This document shows positions 23,792 through 35,266 of a stretch of 64,000 bases of DNA, one piece after another. Origin of the DNA: Neonectria sp. B-13 (taxonomy: Eukaryota > Ascomycota > Sordariomycetes > Hypocreales > Nectriaceae); assembly GCA_002682825.1 (NCBI GenBank), contig NOKP01000025.1, positions 5,746-69,745 of the forward strand. Direction: 5' to 3'. Position numbers and translations under genes: made by a program. The stretch's first letter is position 1. Each line of letters opens with the position of its first letter. The notes beneath the pieces are model-generated. The model worked only from the letters and a program-made list of their open reading frames with translations. It was not told the origin of the DNA and did not search any database.

Positions 23792-25141
23792 GAGGAGGCC
23801 CAACTCTCCACGCTTCGAGGAATATGAATCCTCAGATATAACTCTGTGAATGTATGATATAGAGCCTACCGCCTCTCTATATGGAGGGGCCTTGTACAAG
23901 TTAGATAGATGATGGCTGGGCACCCTGAACTTGTTTGGCAGAGGCGTCATAGGATCTGGGGCATAGAGCCGCATGAGCGATAGCAAACAACACCACACTG
24001 ATTATGACCATTCAACATATATTTTGGGACAGTAGTGAAAGGACGAAGTTGCCATTGTGGGTGGCAGCAACATGTGTGACAGCATTCCGTGTATAACAGC
24101 AATCTGAAACTGCACCGCAAGACAAAAGTTGGACTGCGCTGAAGTGAACCCCAGTTTCAAATCAGATTTCTATTTCTGGGAGCGATGTGCGGGTTTCACC
24201 GTGGGAAGGCTGATCCATGTTTTTCACGCTGAAACACGAGGAGGTGCCAAGGTGCGTATTGGCGGGATGGAGCATAGACTGTGTGAAGTAAAGTTGCATG
24301 AGGTGCAAGCGCGCGCTGTACAGCACGAGCGGATAGGCTGTATGAAGTCTCTAGTTGGTCTGAATCTGGCCGAAACAGTGGGTGAGGCGGAGGGTGGGCT
24401 GGCATGGCAGCGAACAAAGCCCCGAACAAGTAATTAGACCACTTGATCGTGGACACGCTTCAGGTGTTGGACGAAAGGACCTGCCATAGTGATGGGCTTG
24501 CATCGCATCGTTGTGGCCATTGGATTTCGTTTCGTTTCACCTCCAGATCCAACGTCGAGCCTCTGTGGTTATGGCAGGGTTCAGCATCACGGCCGTTTAG
24601 GAGCCGTGAGCCAACCAGGCCGGAATGATGAGATAAAGCGGGAAGATGCGCTTGTGTACAGACGGGAGGAATGGCAAGCGACAGATGGAAGCGGGGATCC
24701 AGCGTTGGTAATGAGGAGATGATAGCCGGTTCACTCGAAGGTCATTTGCAGACGGATGCTAATGAGATGGCCGTTGAAACGGGGAAGCCGGGGCCGGGGA
24801 GGGCGGGGGCAGATGATTGACAACGAGCAGGGGAACCTACAATTCCAATTTTAACAGAGCCGGAGCGCAAATATACCAGTATTGGAACGTCTTGGTCCGG
24901 GACGAGGGATAAGTAGGGACTTTCGAAAGATGTACCTTACTCGCTGGACTGTACTATGTACGATGAAGTCTGGAGGTGGCTTGGACTACTTGCTTGGCAA
25001 GTCAGGCAACGGCATGCATGTGAGGGTGGACGTGGACCTGTCGAGACATGGCCACGATGCAAGATGCGGCAGCGGAAGCCAGACACACACGTGGCATGGT
25101 GGATGAGATGCATGTCGCAGTGGCGACCGAGCCAGACAACA

Positions 25142-25171
25142 TTCTTGTTCCAGAACTTCTTGTTCCAGAAC
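25142..25171. repeat. Exact tandem duplication of a 15-mer containing TTCCAGAA
   Basis: The 15-base unit TTCTTGTTCCAGAAC occurs twice in a row without mismatch. Each copy contains the palindromic core TTCCAGAA, which has the TTC-NN-GAA form of a heat-shock half-site pair. The surrounding DNA is gene-free. Confidence 0.9.
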
Positions 25172-27452
25172 TTGGCCTTGGAAGGGCGAGGCGCTGAAAC
25201 TGGGAAGCTAGCGGTGGTTCCAGTCCGTGGCAGCGTCCGTCGTCAGCAATATCAATACGGAGTAATTAATACCAACGCATATTCAAGTGCCTGTGCCGGC
25301 GCTGATCCGACAAGGTCCAGGTCGTGAATCCTGATTCCTGAGCATCCCACTGCAGGCGTTGTCCAATTCATTCTTTGTTGGCCCGACTGCAAGTGCACGG
25401 CACGCACTGGCTGGGGAAGACGAAGAAATTGTCCGAGGGGCGAGGCTAGCGCATCAGGACCCCGTCAAGGCGCTGGACAAGTCGGGCCTGGGATCCTCGA
25501 AGCCTGCACTGCCGGCAGTAGAAACATGAATCGCCTGCATTAGTGGGCAAGGTCACGGTAAGCGATGTTTCTCAGGGCCTGGCCGGACTGCACGCTATTC
25601 GGGCGCGCTGATGAAAACGAATGATACCTTGGTGGTGGTGATGATGATGGGAAGAGGAAAAAGGACGGACTTCCGGCTCTAGCCTGTGACTTTGCCTTGT
25701 AGTTTGGGTGGTAGTTACATTCGTCGTTCGCCTGCCATATCTAGAAACGACTCTGCCGTTGGTGCTTGCTCCCGTCAACTCGCTCGCCCTTCCGGTTCCG
25801 GATTAGCGGGCTGAGACTGTGGGAGCTGGAACGGATGCGGTGGAGCTGGCAATACCGGTACCTGCAGAAGCGTGTCCCAGTTTGGTGGAGACGGGAGACA
25901 ACGAGGCAATGCGAGCAGTGAACTTGAGCTTGGGGCCAGCTAATACAGCCAGGCGCCAAAGGGCTGATGGGGACCTACTAGTCGATCACTGTCTACAGTG
26001 CTACTCTGACACTCACTGGCGACATGACATCTCGCATCTTTTAGCTAAGGGCCTCCGTATAATAGCACACTAACTGGCCGGCATGGGCTATACGTAGTAA
26101 TCTACCTACATACTATGTAGTACTAGTAGTCTTGTCGTAGGGTTGTCGTCGGGCTCAAATTGGCTGGGGACCGAGCACCCCAGCTTAGTGCGTTTTGTCT
26201 CATTGGAGTGTCGACTTGCTTCCCTCGTCTTTCGCCGAAGTCAGTGTTCCAGTGTCAGCATCCCAGCTGTCGCGACTAGAGAACGGCGAACTGCTTTTTT
26301 AGAACCTCGTCCCGATAAAATTACAGCAAAACCGTCAAATGCGGGTGGCTGCTGGTTCTTATCGCCCTTCAATTAGCCATGCCGGCCGCCGTACGACGTT
26401 ATTTCCTCCAAGCGCCAGGAGCGTTACAGACTGCTCATTGTAAGAGCACAGCAGCAAAAGCACCGAGGCCACCATTTAAACTTCCCCTTCCGTTTGCCCC
26501 TTTTATTCCGTCTTGGTTAGTTAGGTAGTGGAGCGGTGCATCCCCGGGTGCAGAGGTGGAGTTGCCGTGTCCGCAGTTGGACGAGGTACGTACCACTATG
26601 ACTTGGACCCTGCAGAGCGCCGACGGGGCCGTCAAGTGTTTCCATCCCACGCCCCCTTGGGCCTCTAGCCACTAGGCTTCTAGTGCGCCCGGGCCAGCCA
26701 ATCGAGTGTCGTAGGTTAAGTTGTTGCATGGAGGTCCCCGTTTTCGTCGAGCTCTTTCTTTGTGCTCACCCGCTGCAGAAGCCGATTGCACCCCCTGGAA
26801 CGTTGCTCTCTCTGACTCTCGAGCCTACTCCATGCTGCGCAAGAAGATTGCGACGCTCTGCATGCTGGCCTGCTTCCTCGCTCGGGCTTGCATTGAGTTA
26901 AACACGGCTAATAAGCTGTAGACGAGGCGAATTGGAAGTGGCGGCGGATGACATTTCGTAGGCCTAGCTGAGTTATGCTTTGAGGTGTGTAGTGTACGTA
27001 GTTACGTAGCTGAGTCGGATAACCCAAAACGCCCCGAAACAACGTCGTGTTGTACGGTATTCGTAGTACCGCACGCAGGTCGCCAGTATCCCACGTCAAC
27101 AACCAACCCCTGGCCGATTCGGGGGCTCTCTCTCTCTCTCTCTCTGTCTGTCTGTTTGCGCTCTTCCTTTTTAGTGCCATGCCTGTGCGTGCTCCCACCC
27201 ACACACACACACAGTCACCGAGCAGTTACATCCCCTTCGCTGGCTGGCCACCACTCCCGTCATTCTCTCGCTCTCCTTCTCCTTGGTTGACTGACCACTT
27301 CTCCCTACCCATCCGGTTCCGGTTCCTGTGCCTGCTACGCCCCCTAAGCCCAAGGGTCCAGACGCCAAACTTAAGAAGTGGTGTCTTTGATTGTTTTCGT
27401 TGCCCGTCAATCCAGTTGTCCCGACTTCTAGACGGATTCATCGCATTGCCGT

Positions 27453-27552
27453 NNNNNNNNNNNNNNNNNNNNNNNNNNNNNNNNNNNNNNNNNNNNNNNN
27501 NNNNNNNNNNNNNNNNNNNNNNNNNNNNNNNNNNNNNNNNNNNNNNNNNNNN
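27453..27552. other. Assembly gap (exactly 100 N)
   Basis: The block is exactly 100 N long, the conventional placeholder for a gap of unknown size. It is bounded on the right by 31 C residues. It lies ~800 bases upstream of the septin start codon, so the septin promoter or leader is incompletely represented and its true length is unknown. Confidence 0.98.

Positions 27553-27583
<31 letters not shown>
27553..27583. repeat. Poly-C tract (31 C) at the gap edge
   Basis: An uninterrupted run of 31 C directly follows the N block. Homopolymers of this length commonly stop assembly, so the tract probably caused the gap and its length may be unreliable. Confidence 0.95.
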
Positions 27584-27584
<1 letters not shown>

Positions 27585-27992
27585 AGCCCACTGAACCTGG
27601 TTTCCCCTGCAACACGCAAACGCGGCCGCTCTTCCTTCGTCTCGACGCCCACGCATCAATTTCCGTCTCGTTTCCATTTGCGCCGACACTGGACAGTCTC
27701 AACCAGACCAGAACAGTCAACTGCAAGGTCATTCATCCTCCCTATCCTCGCCCCCGGAACCACTCTGCGCACCGAGCCGCAACTCCAGCGCCCCTTTCAT
27801 CAATCTACCGGCGCTTTCCTTCCCCACCTCGTCTCTCGACAAGCTCAAGCTCACACACGAACACCTTCCTCTCCACAGCTTTTGGTTTGCGGCGCCAGTG
27901 CTCTCCCTGAATCGTGCTTCCCGTCGATCTGTGGTTGATTCGATTTGATTTGCGCTTGCCACGAAGACAACCCGCGCTTTTCGCCCGCCGCC

Positions 27993-28026
27993 GCTCATCG
28001 CATCGTATCGCATCGCATCGCATCGC
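27993..28026. repeat. (GCATC)n pentanucleotide repeat
   Basis: About six GCATC units, one of them GTATC, in the pyrimidine-rich leader region about 330 bases before the septin start codon. Confidence 0.9.
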
Positions 28027-28358
28027 TCTTTGCCTAACGCCCTGACACCTCCTCCGCCGAGTCCGCCCCGTCGCCTTGTGGCTTTAGCCTCCACTGCTAA
28101 AACCCAACCCGTCGACCCATCCATCCATCATCCATCAACTCGTCGCCCGTCTTGCGCTGCGCTTGTCGCCCTCGCCTTCTTCATTCGTTCTCGACTTGTT
28201 CCTGCCCCATCCATCGACCCCTAGTCGGTCGTCCCCACCCTTCTCCTCAATCTACCTTCCACCAGTCCACCACCCACCCTCCACTCTCCTCCGCCCGCTT
28301 ATGCTCTTCGGTGTCCCCTCGTCGCGACTCTTTCCTTTCATGCCACTTTCCCCAAAGA

Positions 28359-30000
28359 ATGACCGAACAGGCTCGTCGCACAAGCTTCGGAATGTTGCTA
28401 CGACGCAGTAAAAGCGGTGATTTGGGCAAGGGCGGCCGCAAGGCTCAGGCCCTTAGAGAGGCCGAGCTGGAGCGCCAGCGCCTGGCCGCCGCCTCTCGTG
28501 TCCCTCCCAAGCTGCCCGAGTTCGCCAAAAACACCGAGCAGTTGTCCAAGTCCTTTGGAGCCGACTTGCGTCCCGAATCGCCCGCCAACGTTCCGCGATC
28601 CGCCGACTACAGCAGCATCCGTCCCTCCGTCGAACAGCCTCGCAACTACGGCGCGGTCCCCGTACCTCCCCTGCCCAACGGTGGCTTCGACCCCTACGCG
28701 AGAACCGAGAGCATGACGCACCGTGGCCGCTACAGCTATGCCAGCAGCGCCATCAGCACGGTCAACAGCCCTCGCCGAGTTCGCAGAAGAAAGGATCCCA
28801 CTCCGTTGAAGTAAGTCTTGTCGTGACGCCCTTTCCGCTGTTCTGATGGTTCTGTGGCTCTCGTCGCGTGCTCGTCCCACCTTGCTGATCAATTGTCTCC
28901 AATTTTCTAGCATCCTCGTCATTGGCACTCGTAACGCTGGCAAGACGTGTTTCCTTGAGTTCCTCAAGACCGCCCTGGCTCTCCCACACAAGAAGCGAGC
29001 CAAGAAGGCTGAAGACGACTTCGTCCCCGAACGAACTCCTTCTGGAAACTTTATCCCCCACTACCTCGAAACCGAGATCGATGGTGAGCGAGTTGGCTTG
29101 ACCCTTTGGGACTCGGAAGGCTTGGAGAAGAACGTGGTCGACCTTCAGCTTAGAGAGATGTCGGCATTCCTGGAGAGCAAGTTCGAGGAGACCTTTGCTG
29201 AGGAAATGAAGGTCGTGCGATCGCCTGGTGTACAGGATACCCACATCCATGCTACCTTTCTTGTCCTTGATCCCGCTCGCCTCGACCGCAACGTTGCGAC
29301 CGCCAGGAAACTGGCTAATGGCCAGAATGGCTACCGGGGAGAAGCGGTTGCCCGTGTCCTCGGCAGCCTCGATGAGGATCTCGACCTGCAGGTCCTGCGC
29401 GCCCTTCAGGGCAAGACGACGGTCATCCCCGTCATTTCCAAAGCCGACACCATCACCACAAAGCACATGAATGTCCTCAAGAAGAGTGTTTGGGACAGCC
29501 TTAAGAAATCCGGCCTGGATCCATTGGAGGCCCTTGGTCTCGATGACGATGACGGCAACAGCGACAGAATCGCTGAAGAGGATGAGCAGGATGATGAAGA
29601 ATTCGAAGACAACAGGGCTGGCGCCGAGACTCCAGAGGATCAGGGACTTCCCATCCAGGGTAACCGTGAATCCCCCGCGGCGTCGCCCAATTCGAAGCGT
29701 CTGTCGACCAACTCCATTCGACGACACAAGGCCCAAGAGGAGGCCAAGGAGGAGGAGACCCCTTTCTTGCCGCTCTCAATCATCAGCCCCGACTTGTACG
29801 AACCTGACATTGTTGGCCGGCAGTTCCCATGGGGATTCGCGGACCCGTATAATGAGGAGCATTGCGACTTCCAGCGTCTCAAGGAAGCTGTTTTCAGCGA
29901 GTGGCGCGCCGAACTGCGCGAGGCCAGCAGAGAACAGTGGTATGAAGGATGGAGGACGAGTAGGCTCAAGCAGAGGGAGATCCCTTACCGTCAACGATAG
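28359..30000 (+). CDS. aspE: Septin of the AspE type (group 5)
   Basis: Exons are 28359-28810 and 28911-30000, giving 513 residues. The start ATG (MTEQARRTSFG) is the first in-frame ATG after the long leader. The N-terminal ~150 residues are basic and Ser/Pro-rich. The GTPase domain starts right at the exon junction: P-loop GTRNAGKT at 156-163, the G3 motif DSEG at 218-221 and the G4-like SKAD at 327-330. The P-loop departs from the canonical GxxxxGKS only in ending with T. After G4 there is a strongly acidic insertion of ~60 residues (DDDDGNSDRIAEEDEQDDEE and beyond), then a conserved C-terminal part around VGRQFPWGFADPYNEEHCDF. AspE septins occur in filamentous ascomycetes but not in yeasts. 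They modulate core septin filaments at septa and hyphal tips. No clear C-terminal coiled coil is visible. Confidence 0.87.
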
Positions 30001-31268
30001 GCGGCTACAATGAAGGGAGAATGTGGCCCATGCAAGGGTTAGCGGACACATCCCTTTTCTTGAGTGTGCTTGCTTTTCTAGCCCGCCCACCGGCGCTTAC
30101 TCGAATTCAACGGATACCCCCTACGACACGCGAAACCGCAGCATCGAATCGCGGTTTTATTTTCTTTATTCTCAACCAACTTTCATGTCAAAACAGTTTC
30201 GGAAACTCTGCAGCATACCCCTTTGTCTTTTTTTCTTTTCTTTTCAGTCTAGTTCCGATGCCATCGGGGAGGAAATGAGATGCTCCGAAGCGAAAGAAGT
30301 AAGGAGCCGTGCCCACCGCGTTTCTCGCAGCTGAGACTGCAGAAGAGACGCGCGAGTATTTGGGTCCCGGGTTTATATCCCCCTCGGGACCGGAATAGCA
30401 TCTTTCCATCGTCATTGGGAACTCGCTTCTAGTAGTTCGGGTCATCAATATTCCTTTTCTACCCCCTCTTCTCTTTTTTCCGACATTGGGCCCAGACGGG
30501 TTGGCGTTTATGTCAGCGGCCTCGCAACCAAAAAGAAAGATGCTTGTTCATTCACCATACGATCGATCATTGCATACTCCGCTTCTCTTCTACTGTGTTG
30601 TTTTCCCACTCTTATCGCGCCTCGCGATATACCAGTTGCTGCTGGCCCCTTGGCAGGCCGAGGGTCCTCGTCACGACTGACCCTCCACCTCGACGGATCT
30701 GGACATGGTTAAATGGATGGAAAGAAAACTGCAAGGGGAGAGAAGGAGGGAAACAAGATACCAAGGTGCCTAAAAGAAGAAGGCAGGGAATGCATAAGGA
30801 TATGCGCTGGTGCAGCTGTAGATTAGTGTCCGGGCGACGTCTCTTTTCCCGTCTTTTTACCAAGTCCAAATCGATTTTTCTAACGTATTTTATTTTAAAC
30901 TTCGCCTGTCGGTTTTATTGGCGGCTTTTTATGGTGTACGTTTTGTTTGCTATACTGGTCGTACCCGAGCGTTATACGATCAAGCTGGGTCATGATGAAG
31001 ATGGATAGAAGGGATCAATAAATTGAGAATAACGTGTGTCTCTTTAACACCTGTCCATGGCCTCATCCCAATAGTCCGCCGCAAATGAAACCTCGTGCGC
31101 CCCGGTTCGTTAAAGGTTCTTAGACCGCCCGTTCGTCGTCGAACAAGATGAGCGTCTGTACCTTACTTATATGGACGAATGCACTAAACATACTGTATAT
31201 ACGTGCGTTTGAACGTATGCTCATAAGCCGCCCTGTCTCTCAAATTGGGGAAGATGCTGGCATCATCA
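30001..31268. other. Convergent intergenic region
   Basis: The septin and the TRFH-Myb gene converge here, so both 3' UTRs and terminators are expected. It contains several T- and A-rich runs, but no exon or RNA gene that I can support. Confidence 0.5.
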
Positions 31269-33472
31269 CTATTGCACAGAACTACTCGACAGTAGCTCAT
31301 CATGGTACTCAGTGTTGACAGCCTCGCCCTGTGAATTAATATCGGACTCCCTACGGTAGGGATTCTTGCCGATACTAATGAGACGGTTGACTTCCTTCCT
31401 ACCCAGGACGACGAGGTCGAAGCACGGGGGCAGGATGGCGTCGGTCAGGAGATAGTCGACCTTCATGTTGCGGGCCTTGTCGCGGTAGGCCTGCTGGTTG
31501 CGCGGGTGTTCGAACTGATCATTATCGAGGTTCTCGATGGCGGCCCAGGCAGCGTGGCGTTCGCGGATGAGCTGGAGGAGCTGTGCCGAGTCGTAATTCG
31601 ACCAGGCAATGCGCTTAGGGGCTGGGGCAACTGGGAGCCGGGCCTTTTGGGTAACTGCCAATTTGGCTTTCTTGAGGGTCTCGAAGTCGTCGTCGGTGGG
31701 CGCGGACGAGAAGGGCTGGGAGCGCGTCGAGGGGTTTGTTGAAGCGCTGGAAGCGGCTGGAGCAGGCTGGGAGGATGCGACGCGGGGCCGTTTTGGTCGT
31801 GGTGGTGGTGGCATCGATGAATGGATGGCAGCTCGTTTGCCCTTGTCCAGTGGACGAGTGTCGGTTTCGAACGGGTCCTCCTCCTCCTCCTCCTCCACCT
31901 CCTCCACCTCTTTCTCCTCCACTGTCTCAGGTTGGAAAGGGTCGTGGTATCTCGGTCTCTTAGCTGGCTTAGGGCCGTTGGTCTGACCTTGACCAAGAAG
32001 AAGAGATGACGATGGGGGCAGGGGCGAACCCAATAGCTCGGCGTTGGTGTGTTGAGGATAGTCTCGAGGGGCTTCTGGTGGATGTGGATCTTGCTGTTGA
32101 TTTGATGGGGGCGCCATGTGAGTGTTTCTCTGTTGACCGTTCAGGTAACTAACTGATGCCTTGCCAGAGAAGAGACTAGGTCTAAGAAGTGTGTTAGTGA
32201 GGCATGACACAGGCGGGTGTGGTGGAGGATGTGTACTCACTGTTCTTCGCCGGTCCCAGCTCGAACGATTGGTTGGGATTCTGAGGCAGCATCGACTTGG
32301 CTGCCATCGATTTCTTCCTCGGCATCAACAAATCGGTCAGGCTCATGCTCACCATTTGATCGACCTCGGCCGATTGTTTCCCCCAACAGGGCGTACGTCT
32401 TTGTGAGCCAAGTTTCCAAGTCATTGAGCAAATTCTGAAAGGGGAACAGATGTTTCAGCTGGTCGACCCCGTAAGTCCTTTTGTCGTTCTTGATAAAAGG
32501 AATGATAATTGAGATTCTATCTGAGCAGAGCTCCTCAAGGCCTTCATCAGTGGCTTCTCCGAGGGTCTTGAATGGACCACTGGAAAAGCGTTTGGGAAAG
32601 GGAATGCCGTCCGCGGGCTCACAGAAGACATCGGCAATGATCTGGCGGTACTTGGGCTCCGATTTTTGACCCTTAAGAACCTCAATCAAGTACCAGGTGC
32701 GAATGTCGAGAGTGAGTTGAGGGTGCTCGAACATTTCCTTGGATACGATAAAGAGAGAAGGGAACCACGAGTTGAGCTTTTCCAACAAAGGGAAGGGATC
32801 CAACTGCTGGCCTGCTTTCAGATTCAGGACTTCGTCCAGGGCTGTGACCAAGTTTGCGCGGACAATCGCCGTAGCTGCTGCTACCGTAGTCTCTTCTGTA
32901 GTGAATAGATCGAGAGCCTGAGCCCAGTCGATGAGAGGAGATGTCATTTTCTCTTCGAAACTCTCCCGGGCACCAACGAATGCACCTTTCTTAACATTGA
33001 CAAGGCCACGGAAGACCGGGTCGTCATAGTCAGCGTGTTCGAGGCGATTCATTAGTTCTTCCGTGGTATGGACCAAGTCGGGAAGGCTTTGCTCCATGAT
33101 GGCATATCTTGTCGCTTCTGCTTCGTCGACAACGCTGGATGCCACATTTCTTTCGTAACGTGCTTCTTCGGCCCCGTCTTCTTCGCCTAGGTCTGTGTCG
33201 TCATCACCCAAGGGCGGAATGGTGTTGATGCTAATGATACTGGCAGCACGATCAGGTGCAGGAATACGAGCGCCGCGCCGGGCGATTAGGTTCGGTCTGG
33301 CAGCTTCGGCCGACCGAGACACCTGGATTGGTGCGGTATTGGCCGGCTTTGACTCTGAGTCCGCCACGCTTGGAGTTGCTGTCCGACGTGTGCTGCGAGT
33401 CGCCCTCCGAGCCTGGGTTGGGTCTGGAGCTGTAGCTGGAGGAGGACGTTTCCTAAGCCTCCTCGGTTCCAT
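31269..33472 (-). CDS. TRFH-Myb telobox protein, Taz1/Tbf1-like double-stranded telomere-repeat binder
   Basis: Exons are 33472-32241 and 32181-31269 (59-base intron), giving 714 residues. The N-terminal 110 residues are basic, Pro/Ala-rich and disordered. Residues ~115-365 form an all-helical region that includes LLEKLNSWFPSLFIVSKEMF and a helix around LNDLETWLTKTYALLG, matching the layout of a TRF-homology dimerisation domain. An acidic and basic disordered linker follows, with an EEKEVEEVEEEEEEDPFE stretch and likely nuclear signals (KRPR). Near the C-terminus, residues ~600-660 form a Myb domain: RIAWSNYDSAQLLQLI, HAAWAAIE, then YRDKARNMKVDYLL, and next the LPPCFDLVVLG tail. The DKARNMK element is the telobox recognition helix seen in S. 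pombe Taz1 and Tbf1. Expected role: binding TTAGGG repeats at telomeres and in promoters. Whether it is nearer Taz1 or Tbf1 is undecided. Confidence 0.82.
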
Positions 33473-33897
33473 GGTGACAGAAACAGAGACAGTCGACGGA
33501 ATTTAGCTATGTGAGGTGTTGGTGGAGGATAGCAAGGCGGATTGTGTTGATGTGAGGGTTTGTTTTGGCTTCGTCGCGCTCAGATGATCACGCCCATCTT
33601 GTAACAGCCAACCAGAGCTGACCCTAACCCTAACCCAAACCCTTTAATAGTGGTCCGTGCACCGAGCTAGTCTGGCCGTCGTTGCGCACAGTCCTTACTC
33701 AGCAGGATGTTGATTCGCTGCCTCACAAACCACGGCGCTCATTAGCCTCTGTTGAGGGGAAGCGAAAAGCGCGGGGAAACATAATGGGGGCCATTGTCTA
33801 TGCTGTCTATCCAAGTATTTGTAGGCATATTACTTGCTGGCACATGCATGCATGATTATATCAAAAACATTCCCGGCAGTTGCCTGCTCTAGCTCCT
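33473..33897. promoter_or_regulatory. Promoter of the TRFH-Myb gene / 3' flank of the DUF7704-like gene
   Basis: About 425 bases separate the start codon of the TRFH-Myb gene from the stop codon of the next minus-strand gene. Besides the telomeric box I see nothing specific. Confidence 0.5.
33622..33636 (-). promoter_or_regulatory. Telomeric-repeat (TTAGGG) box upstream of the telobox gene
   Basis: The minus strand reads GGGTTAGGGTTAGGG here, two and a half perfect telomeric units, with a degenerate GGGTTTGGG unit adjoining (33634-33642). It lies ~150-164 bases upstream of the ATG of the TRFH-Myb gene, in the gene's own orientation. Telobox proteins such as Tbf1 and Teb1 bind such boxes in promoters, so a regulatory role is likely but inferred. 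Confidence 0.75.
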
Positions 33898-34499
33898 TTA
33901 TGCCACCTTCTTTGCCGCAGATGCTGCAGGTACCCTGTCGGGACCAAAGAGCCCTAATAAGTATGCCGATCGCGTCAACAACAAAAAGGCCTGTCGCGTG
34001 CACATGTTGGCATCAGTCAAGTCCGAGGCTTCGGGAATGGTTGCTGTACTTACCGTCACGGCGACGTTTCCCCAGGCCATGGCGTTCCATTCTGCCGGAT
34101 CCAACAGTATGTCCTTGCCGAGCCCGTAGCCGCTGAATATAATGTGGCCGACATCTCCAAGCCCGAGAGCAACGAGGTAGGCCCGAATGACTTTGATCTC
34201 CGACGTGGTGTTTAGCACTGCGAGGCCGATGAAGGCCAACAGGAGATAAAGGTTTCCTAGCTCCAGGGCCAGAACCACGCTATTGTCGTTGATGACGGTG
34301 GGCTTTGTCTGGGGTATTTGCTCGGCAGCAAACCAGGCGGGGTCCAGGATGGCACCGAGGAAGCCAGCGACCCTGATGTATCTTGAATGAGTGGCTGCTC
34401 GGCTGGACAGGTGGGTAGGCCTAGGTGGGTAGCTTACAGGGAGATTGGTTCGATGATGGTAAAGACCACACGTGGAATGGTTGGGAGCGAGGATGCCAT
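33898..34499 (-). CDS. Small four-helix membrane protein, DUF7704-like
   Basis: I assembled three exons from splice sites: 34499-34438, 34372-34054 and 33990-33898, giving 157 residues. All junctions keep the frame. The protein begins MASSLPTIPRVVFTIIEPIS, a pattern of small fungal membrane proteins annotated as DUF7704. It then has LVAGFLGAILDPAWF, a second helix LGNLYLLLAFIGLAVLN, a third around VIRAYLVALGLGDVGHIIF, and a last one across the third exon junction (WGNVAVTAFLLLTRSAYLLG). It ends in a short Ala/Lys tail. Function is unknown. The family label rests on memory of the pattern and is moderate; the gene model is firmer, because a single long frame would miss both terminal exons. Confidence 0.75.
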
Positions 34500-35266
34500 T
34501 TAGACTGGAATGACCTCAGAATTGCCCGAGACGAAATTCAATGGCGGATGCCAGTGGTGAATCAGGTAAAGATCGACTGAGCGGATATCTGGCCCAGCTG
34601 CATCTGGTCGTGTCCAGGTTGGATAATAATTCCACCAGCAGCAATCCGTACCAGTCTGTTGATGAATGGATGTAATTACCGTGCAATTGCGGTACGAATA
34701 CGTTGAGCGTGCGTAGTAGCAACTCTCCGTCTGTGTAGTAGCACGGCGCAGTGGGACCGGGAAGTGCCGGCAGTGGCCAAAACAATGCCCAAGCCACGGG
34801 TGATTGATTAAGGCACCTCGGCCGCATCTGGCCGTTAGTGCCGAACACGGACAAACCCCCCTCTCCGCTAACAGCAGCGGAGAGCAGACGGGCGGCGTAG
34901 GGGCGGCGTAGGGGCGCAGGTCGTAGCCTGTAGGGGCGCTGCCACGCTGCGCTGGGGGCGTCGGGTCCGGATGCAAGCTTCACCCACCATGTGGCGATTT
35001 CACGTGCTGCCAAACAGACACGAACAGGTGAGACCACCGGGCCTTTGACCACCCCCAACCCTTTTGTTAATAGATGGCCAGGACCCGAAGATGACTCTTT
35101 GATCTCCCGTCTCTCGCCAACTGCCTCGTTCTGCGTCGCTTCCTCTTCCCCTCCCTCCTTCCTTCCGCCTCGACTCCATCTCGTCTTCTCTTCTAAGTTC
35201 TCTCCTCGCCGCGCCTGGGCTCTACCACTTATACCCAATGCGCCACCCCAATCCCGGGAGCCCACG
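34500..35266. promoter_or_regulatory. Divergent promoter region of the DUF7704-like and double-Myb genes
   Basis: The two flanking genes are transcribed outward from this 767-base region. The frame of the double-Myb gene stays open back to 34991, but the part before 35267 is Pro/Ser-rich translated C/T leader and starts at no better ATG. No telomeric box is visible here, unlike upstream of the TRFH-Myb gene. Confidence 0.5.

Larger units (their letters stand above)
23792..28358. other. Long gene-free region with assembly gap, upstream of aspE
   Basis: Apart from low-complexity tracts and the N gap, I can support no gene in these 4.5 kb. The last ~1.2 kb on the plus strand is C/T-rich and is probably the promoter and leader of the septin gene. 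It includes (CT)n near 27127-27146 and a (GCATC)n run at 27993-28026. Noncoding transcripts cannot be excluded. Confidence 0.45.

Noticed and set aside
34991..35266. 92-residue N-terminal extension of the double-Myb protein
   Set aside because: The frame is open, but the sequence is translated C/T-rich leader and the ATG at 35267 has the better context and begins a plausible protein.
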